A DNA stretch of 64,000 nt from Lolium rigidum (Eukaryota; Streptophyta; Magnoliopsida; Poales; Poaceae), in assembly GCF_022539505.1 (NCBI RefSeq), contig NC_061513.1:345107617-345171616 (forward strand). The letters run 5' to 3'. Shown piece by piece: positions 57,140-64,000 of the stretch (position 1 is its first letter; every line of letters starts with the position of its first letter). The notes under the pieces were generated by a model. It was not told where the DNA came from, searched no databases, and was given only the letters and a program-made list of their open reading frames with translations. A program made the position numbers and the translations under genes.

Positions 57140-59950
57140 ACATAGATTGAAGTACGAGCGCACCTAGTAAGTTCTAAATACGTAGGTGTTTGATGCACTA
57201 TCTACAAACGTGGATCATGGATCCTAGGCTTATGCAAGTTCTCGAAAACAGATTTTTAGAAAAGGTGAGTTTTAGTTTATGAAATCCATGTCTGCTAGGC
57301 ATCACAGGCTGTGAGGATTTCATGGAATCCATTTCCCGCTGCGATCGTAGTTCCTTCCCTGACCCATGAGTAAAATATCACGTTTTAAGAGACTATGCAT
57401 AGGCACTCCACGTTTCTCACAAATGTATGATTTAGCCTTGTTAGCTAGACAACCGTGTAGCTAACCTCGTTCGGTCTGAGGCCCACTCTAGGACTGGCCA
57501 ATCACTCGCCTCTCCGCGACCCCGTATTCCACACTTCCTAATGAGGTTCGGTCAAGAGGCAGCACATGATTGAAGAGCGTAGAAAGTAGCACCGGCATCC
57601 GCCACCCACCGCCAGGTCGACGACGCCCCACCCCGCGCCCAAGGCTGCCGTCCTGAATCCATGATCCCGGCCCGGTCAGCGGAGCACAGCACCCAGCCAC
57701 TAGCCACCACTCCAAGCGCCGGCGAGGCCGAGCCAGAGAGGGGATCCGAGGGAGGAGGGTCATCATAGCTTCCCAGCGGCGGAGACAACACCCTCCCCAC
57801 CCCCACCCACACAACCTCCTTCCTCCCTGCAGCCGCGCGTGGGGGCCCGAGAGCATTTCCCCGCCGCCCCCATCATCGGCGCCGCAATAACGGGAGGGAT
57901 GGTTGCGAGAGGTGGACGCGACGATATCTAGGGTTTTCTCCCCGATCGCCTGGAGGGGCGACACGAGGGGGAGAGAGGATCACAAATAGCCTGTCCTTCT
58001 ATCGCATGTTGGTCGTGGCCTTGGTGCCGGTGTTTAGCTGTAAACTTGCATTAATTGGATGTTCAAAGAATTAATTGTCAGTCCAAAGAAAATAATTGAG
58101 TGTACATCGAGCTAAGATCGAATTTTCTATTCAACATGTATACCTAGCGAGGAAAAGGTCTGCGTACCGATAAACTTCCAGTACTGTCATGGGATCACTA
58201 GTTTTCTTATGGTCAGTGGCTACTACGTACACCCGCTCATAAAATAATACTACCTCTATTTATAAATAGTATAGACGTTTGGGATTTATCAAAATCTAAA
58301 TGTATCTTCACGCTCAGATATCCATTTTTAGACAAAAGAAGTGATATGTTTAGATTTTATCTGAAGTTATATTTCATTAACTTTGGTTAAGTTTTTTTAA
58401 AGTACAACAATTCTCGGGATTCCTCTTTTTTCTTAAGATGGCGGGACATAGTTCTTTCCTTCTTTGTTGAGGCATATATTCTGCATCCCTTGCAGTTTCG
58501 TTAGGTTGTGTCATGTCGTCAAAGTAGGTTCGGTCATGGCATACAGTAGCACGGTGACGGCACGGCCCAAACTTTCAAGTTCGCCTTAGCCCGCCACAAA
58601 AAAAAGAGATATCAAAAAGAAAAATCAAAGGGGCTTTTACTGTGCCTCATTAAAAAAACGTGGCTGTGGCATTGTGTGGCATTGTTACGCTCAAGTAACA
58701 GAGTGGTGGTACTGTCCTGCGTGCGCTTCTCTGGTTCTATTTTTTCCTAGGAATAGCGAGACTTTTGGCGAGGCAGATATTCTTTGTCCCTAGCGGTTTC
58801 GTCGGGCTGTGCCGTGTCGCCATTGCTCGTGTGGACACTGTTTTCGTACTGTTTAGGGCTGGTTTAGACGTATACGTTTACAGTTTACTTACTCGAGTGT
58901 GTTTAGCCCGGATGAGGTGTTTTGACGTTGATGCGTCGGCTGTAGGACTAACCGGCAGTTCAAAAGAATTAACTGCCAGTCCAAGGAATTTGATCTCTAC
59001 TTCCAAGCAGCCATGGACTTTTCTAGTGAACCTGCTCTATGTAGACATGGAAACGTCTACGTACTGACACAGGAGTTCGCGTTCCCCCGGCGACACCGAC
59101 AGCATACAGGGATATCCATCCATTCAAGCGTTCATCCGCGATCGAGATCAACCGGCAGGGTTTGACCGGACGGACCTCGCGGAGTCATGGACGATTGTTG
59201 CGCGGCCGACATTTTTCCTGTTGCCTCCTTCGCTGCAACGACTTGGCCGTACCTACTAGTAGCCTGTAGCCGGCAGCCTGTGCCAATCAAAGCAAGCGTT
59301 CTCCGACTCATCCGGAGGCTATGCTGGGGGACCTGTCACTGACACCAGTTTTTCGAACCATCCTTGAACTTTCTTCCTCCCCCACGGCTCCAACACAGAT
59401 CGATAGAGACCTAGTACTAGATCTTTCCTGCTCCTAGTGTCGGGGCATGGCAATGTAAATTGTGCGACTAGTGCGAACCGACGGCATGCGATCAATGTGA
59501 ACCCGGCGCGATAACTTTTCTCCGGTTATACGAGCAGATCGATCGTCGTTCACGTGCGCAATGCACATATGAACTTACTCGCTCCGTTTGGTTGTACAAG
59601 ACTAGAGCATTAAAAAATTGTTAAAAATTATAAGGCTGGTCATATTTGTTGTTCACATTTTCAAGGTATGTTTCTTTTCTCTCTTTCTTCTCTCATGCAT
59701 TTGAATTGTTGGTGCATGCAGTAATTAATGAGGAAATTATAATTTTTTGCATCCTCGACAATAGACACTCTCTGGTCTTATAATCCGAAACAGAAAGAGT
59801 GCACCAGATGCAAGCTCTCTGCAGTGATCACACACTATAATTAAATAATTTCTTTGGACCTAATGAACTCACGCAGCTTAGATATTACCTTCATCCTAAA
59901 ATATAAGGCCTATGTTTTGAAACAAAAGGTAGTGCATTTATATTAGACAT
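57140..59950. other. Intergenic, mostly unrecognised
   Basis: The 57480-57990 part is GC-rich with a 158-codon minus-strand frame of low-complexity composition and no domain. A possible Stowaway remnant lies at 58246-58400 (tactacctctatttataaatag start). Two short diverged duplications are visible: gaggcatatattctgcatcccttgc (58470-58520) versus gaggcagatattctttgtccctagc (58770-58825), and cagtccaaagaa (58078) versus cagtccaaggaa (58975). No gene is supported. Confidence 0.4.
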
Positions 59951-60110
59951 ACTTCCTTTGTTCTACTGACTAAGCATTATATTGTTTTCAAAAGTCAAAT
60001 AAAGTTTGATCAAACTGTTATAAAATTCTATCAACAACTATTATATTATGTATATATCATGTAAAATATATTTCATGGCGTATCTAACTATATGGATTTT
60101 ATATTTTGCA
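59951..60110. mobile_element. Degenerate Tc1/mariner MITE fragment
   Basis: Begins tacttcctttgttctact (a decayed Stowaway TIR), followed by agtttgatcaaactgttataaaattc and catgtaaaatatatttcatgg, motifs shared with grass Stowaways. The opposite end is not clear. Confidence 0.45.
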
Positions 60111-60239
60111 TGTTAATGATTATTATTAAATATTTATTAGAACCGTGGTAGTACTATACGACTTCTCTAACTTTTTTTAAATCGCTGGGTGGGAGAGAGA
60201 GTCCCTACCTGAATTTCATTACTTGTCCTTAGGGTTTTA

Positions 60240-61665
60240 GTGCTGAGAATTACATGCAGAGAGGTGATTACGCCACAACACACCGTCTTCCTTTTGAGAA
60301 GGGTTTTTGAAACGGTACAACCAGAGGGAGAGGTCGGAGATTACATTAGATATGGTAGACTGGGCCATGTTATATTTGTTTCTGAAGATCATTGCGTTCC
60401 TAATTCCTAGATTTTCCAGATGACCGTGAGTGCCATGTGGCCAGACTAAGGAGGGAGGCGAGGTTTTGGATGGTGGTGTGCAGATGTCTGAGATTTCTTG
60501 GATTGAGGGTCGAGCTGAGCTTGGTGGCAAATGCTCCTTGCGGTGGGGTAGTCGGAGAAGAGGTGCAGCTGGTCTTCCACTGGCATACGAAATCTGGGGC
60601 AAAAGGGGGATTCAATGATAGTCTTGTGGTTCAGGTTCTACTGGTGTTGAGCCTGTTGAGGTGGAGAAGCATGCCCAATATTTTAACCCGGCCAGGCACT
60701 CTCGGCGCCCATATGCAGCTTGACGTGTCCGCCGAGTCGTCGGTTGTAGTAGCCTGTATGCAGCGCTTTGGTTGAGAAGCTGGTACCGTCAAGCATTGCT
60801 ACGCTATCCGCATCTTGTGTTAGATGAAAGCCTTGAACAAATGCAAGAGAGAGGCGAGCTCCGCAGCAGCCGCCTCAGTTAGTCTGTTCCGAAGACCATG
60901 TTGAATCCATACTCGCAAAACATGTGACATGAGGTGGTGTGAAAAAAACATTGGATGTGTTTGTGCTAGAGGTTCTGTGAGTAGCCATATGTCAAGCCAA
61001 AAAAAAAGGTGCTTAAACCATCCTTGAAAATACATTGTGTGATGGCTTTGACGGTGTTCAAGTTTTTGTAGATTCTTTTACCTAGGAAGGAGCTATTTAG
61101 GCCGTGGCTAATAGTGTATGGTGATAGAGAGGTGATCTACAGTTTCCAGGGTGTGTTGTCTTGGTGTAGAGTTTTGTAACAAGTTTCACAAGCGGACAAA
61201 CATTTTGAACATGCATGTTTTTCACCCCTAGACCACCATTTTCCTTGGGAGTGCAAGCCTTTTCCCATACCACTAGGAACTGCGCTCCAGAGCACTTGTC
61301 CTCACCAACCCAGAAAAAAGCCTTCCTTTTCCTATCAATTCTCTCGATAATTAGAAGGGGAATGAGGAGGGATGCCATGTAGTAAGTAGGTAGGGCTTTC
61401 CATGATAGAAGATAGGAGGATTAGACGACCACCTTTTGATAGCAGAGTTGCATGCCAGCCGGCAAGATAGATATCTATCCATTCTAAGAATGGTTGGAAG
61501 GCCGACACAGGTAGTTTGGTTGGAGATAGTGGAAGCCCTAGATAGGTATGCGGGAATGAGTGAATATTTGTGCCTAGAGTTGCTGCTAGGGCGTTGACGT
61601 GTCATTAGTTACATGCATTGGTGTGAAAGCTGTTTCAGTGAAGTTGATTTGGAGGCCCGTGGCGA
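60240..61665 (-). pseudogene. Degenerate LINE ORF2 relic
   Basis: Several minus-strand frames carry collinear pieces of plant L1 ORF2 downstream of the FADD box: a SAFQPFLEWIDIYLAGWHAT-like segment and GGRLILLSSI (about 61550-61400), then YYMASLLIPLLIIERIDRKRKAFFWVG, WEKACTPKENGGLGVKNM (61378-61200), and a zf-RVT-like stretch with FVCQWKTSCTS (about 60600). Frames shift repeatedly and no catalytic box remains. The region has no intact coding capacity. Confidence 0.75.
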
Positions 61666-61689
61666 TGGTGAAGTTACAACATCTCCACT

Positions 61690-62060
61690 TGTACTCCCCA
61701 AAAAGCGTCGGCATGCATGCCAGCAGCAGGCAATGGGGAGCGCCGGCTGCATGCAATTAACTTTTGGGGACTGCGCGTCTCACACCAATTAGACCAATAA
61801 AAGCGTCGGCACCATGCATGCACATGCAAGTGGGGACATAAAAAGTAGGAGATATGAGAATCTTTAGAGGGCTGTGTCACATGCAAGTGGGGCACACGCA
61901 ACTTTTCTGCAGAAATTGGACACCGGCGCTCCCAATCGGCTCCCTTTGCAAAGGGATTGCTACGGACGTGCCGACGCTTTTATTGGGATCTCAAAGTGGC
62001 CGGCGCTTTATCGGGACCGCAGGTGTAGACACGTTCTCTCTCTAGGACCCCCAAAGTGCT
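61690..62060. mobile_element. Possible fold-back/MITE with repeated AGCGTCGGCA motif
   Basis: The motif (a)aaagcgtcggca occurs at 61704-61715 and 61799-61810 on the plus strand and inverted as tgccgacgctttt at 61969-61981. Related blocks catgcaagtgggg recur at 61823-61835 and 61880-61892. Neither terminal repeats nor a target duplication could be placed with certainty. Confidence 0.35.
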
Positions 62061-62148
62061 ATTGGGGGGCTATGGGGAGGACCGGTGGATATGATCTTAT
62101 CCAAGATTTGACGCAGTTTTTGGGCAGCTCACCAAAGCCTCTGCTCCA

Positions 62149-62706
62149 ATGGTGTTTGTGCCACCCTCCAGGGAGTACAGTTTCTCAGAGCAGGACATGT
62201 CCTTCTACGTGACCTTCACCCTTCGTGCAACTACTGTTGAGAGTGGATTCGGCGGATGAATGAGCAGTACATCGACACCGCTTCGACCAAGTGTGTTGGG
62301 CTGACTGCATGTACACCCTCGCAAAGCCAGGTAGCCAGAAGAAGCTTGCACTGGTGGAGAGGCAGCAGCACCGCCATCCTCAAACTTGGAGTTACTAGTG
62401 AGGTCCTCATCTTCAATATTGTGCATGCTGATGCAGTGTTGGAGTCCCTGGAGAATTCCTTCTCGATCATTCTATCAACTTCTGTGGCGCTGCTATCAGA
62501 AACAATGTGAAGATGCTTGAGTACTATGACAGTGAAGCCATTCCGGGGGCGCGGGACCTCCAAAGGATGATCCCGAACCCGATGATAAACTATCTTCCTT
62601 TTCTGGATGCTCTGTGCGACCTTTATACATTGGGACAGAGCTTGTGAAGAAGGATCGCATTAGGGGCCATCGACCCTTCTATGTAATGAAGTTATATATT
62701 TGGACT
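62149..62706 (+). pseudogene. 3'-5' exonuclease (Werner-exonuclease/RNase D-like) pseudogene
   Basis: Pieces in three frames follow the order of plant DnaQ-like 3'-5' exonuclease proteins: MVFVPPSREYSFSEQDMSF and YVTFTLRATTVES (62149-62240), then WIRRMNEQYIDTASTKCVGL (62243 on), a VLIFNIVHADAV segment (62403-62438), a CGAAIRNNVKMLEYYD and IPGARDLQRMIPNP segment (about 62483-62580) and YIGTELVKKD (62624-62653). The first catalytic Asp-X-Glu, expected after VGL, is replaced by TAC. Frame changes occur near 62236, 62330, 62450 and 62620. Family assignment is by remembered similarity. No intron is seen, so a processed or captured copy is possible. Confidence 0.5.
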
Positions 62707-63485
62707 TAATTATGAATATTGTTTTTATATTTGAAATGAATGCATTTTTACTTCCTTTTAGTGTAGACCTACATTGTACATCTCACAACACAACCATTTG
62801 TTATGTCCTACACAAGGTAAGAACTACATTGTATATCACACACTGTTTCCTTACAAAAAGAACCATGTGATATGTAATACATAATGTTAACACAACATAT
62901 GTACATCGCACAGGGTAATGCATTGTATAAATCGTGTGTGATATGTATCACCTACTTTAGCACTTTCAGATTTATGTACTTGAAAGTAGTATAGATTTAA
63001 AAAGCAATATGTTGGCCACACCTTGAAATAATTTAAACAAATATAGCTACAAAGAATTATTAATATATTTCACCTAGGAGATTTTTGTCTCTTTCTCCAT
63101 GTGCAATCATACTACAATGCTAACGGTCAGTGCCTAAACGTATGTGTTATATGGGCCCGTATGGCCGGACAGTTGTAACCCTTACCACTAGCTTGCATAA
63201 ATTAGGACTATCATCCTCCTTATCTAGTCTCACTTCACTTCACTCCACAGACCACAAAGACCCCCTTCTTTAGAACCACTAGGATGACATAGTCCCCAGA
63301 AATGCACCTAGACGGCGAGGTGGAAGCAAGCTTCTGGCCTTAGATCTTCTTCGCTGGAATAGCGATATGCTCCCATGCGGCATGTTGGTCGTGGAGCCAC
63401 ACCGATCAAGCGTGCTCATTCTCGACATCCATAGTGGTCACGACGATGTGAGATTGTGCCCTCGTCCTCCCGCAGGTTTTGCATT
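62707..63485. other. Intergenic, nothing recognised
   Basis: AT-rich, with several related tgtgatatgta/tacatctcaca words at 62770-62950 in both orientations that may be remnants of a fold-back element. No gene is supported. The frame at 63367-63603 starts here but has no domain. Confidence 0.4.
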
Positions 63486-63500
63486 GTTAGCATATTCATG

Positions 63501-63880
63501 TTTACCTTCTATTTGTACCTCAGATCTACTCGAAGCACCGATGTTGTTGGTGGCAAGATTCGATTATATAGTGATTTGGATTATTCGGTTGCTACATGCT
63601 TGAGAATCTCGGTTAATAGAAGTGTGTGTTTTGGTGTATGAGGTTAATGCTTAAATTCAATAGCACAAAAGGATAATTTTGCATTTTTACCTTCTATTTA
63701 TAGCTCGGATCTACTCTAAGCATTGGATTTCTTTGCTAGTAAGATTGTATTCTATAGTGAGTTAGATCCATGTTTTACTCTATTCGGTTCTTACATCCTT
63801 GAAAATGCTCTGGTAATATAAGTGTGTGATTGTTATATGAGGCCAATGATTAAATTCACTAGCACAAAAGGATTATGCTT
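63501..63880. repeat. Imperfect tandem duplication, about 185 bp
   Basis: Blocks tttaccttctatttgtacctcagatctactcgaagca and tttaccttctatttatagctcggatctactctaagca (63501 and 63686) begin two units that both run to attcaatagcacaaaaggat / attcactagcacaaaaggat. Divergence is moderate with indels. No coding sequence. Confidence 0.75.
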
Positions 63881-64000
63881 TCCAATGTCCACCATATTAT
63901 TGCCACACTGATTCTATGGAACATTTTGCTTTGCACAAGCATTGCTCATTGTGCATAATACTTAGTTCCATAGGATCAAGTGAGTCATTGCATGTGATTG

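Noticed and set aside
57488..57964. 158-codon minus-strand frame
   Set aside because: Gly/Arg/Trp-rich with no domain, conserved motif or clear promoter.

Overview
This is nuclear DNA of a grass, most likely a Pooideae cereal or forage grass (wheat, barley, rye, oat or ryegrass relatives). The evidence is LTR ends of the GATACGTCKCCRACGTATC type, a CACTA transposon with a CACTAGTAGAAAA terminus and ACCGGT subterminal repeats, a Stowaway MITE, and one intron-containing plant gene with GC-rich exons. The species cannot be fixed from the sequence alone. I saw no bacterial-type operon, CRISPR array, rRNA or tRNA gene.

Layout. 1-3315 is the 3' part of an LTR retrotransposon (copy A). 3316-19804 is the 3' end of an older Ty3/gypsy element with an unusually long LTR (about 6.4 kb), split by a complete, inverted, 8.2-kb element of the same family as A (copy B, 7659-15813, target duplication CACGC). 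Copy B encodes only Gag and an aspartic protease. 19805-22329 holds the 3' end of a LINE, degenerate tandem repeats and a Stowaway MITE. 22335-30031 is a decayed Ty1/copia element on the minus strand (duplication AAAGG), itself interrupted by a solo LTR (24500-25664, duplication GGATC).

30410-38340 is the only convincing host gene: a five-exon bHLH transcription factor of the bHLH041 type. Its coding sequence is open, but intron 4 has been expanded by a 5.4-kb sense-oriented LINE with an intact 1374-residue ORF2. 39360-57136 is a 17.8-kb CACTA transposon with 22-bp terminal repeats and an AGA target duplication. It carries, all on the minus strand, a frameshifted TNP2-type transposase, a second gene ending in an Ulp1-like cysteine protease, and a 175-residue accessory gene. 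It also has a plus-strand TATA box followed by four 142-bp tandem units, each able to fold into a hairpin. A 6.8-kb LTR element (copy D, 41767-48555) sits inside the second CACTA gene.

57137-64000 is mostly unannotatable: MITE remnants, a LINE relic on the minus strand, a frameshifted 3'-5' exonuclease (Werner-exonuclease-like) pseudogene near 62149-62706, and a 185-bp tandem duplication.

The window is a record of nested insertions. B is younger than the long-LTR element, the solo-LTR parent is younger than the copia element, D is younger than the CACTA element, and the LINE is younger than the bHLH intron. The most unusual content is inside the CACTA element (hairpin array with a compensatory base change, accessory gene, Ulp1 domain) and in copy D (an ORF with a predicted hydrophobic segment where Gag is expected).
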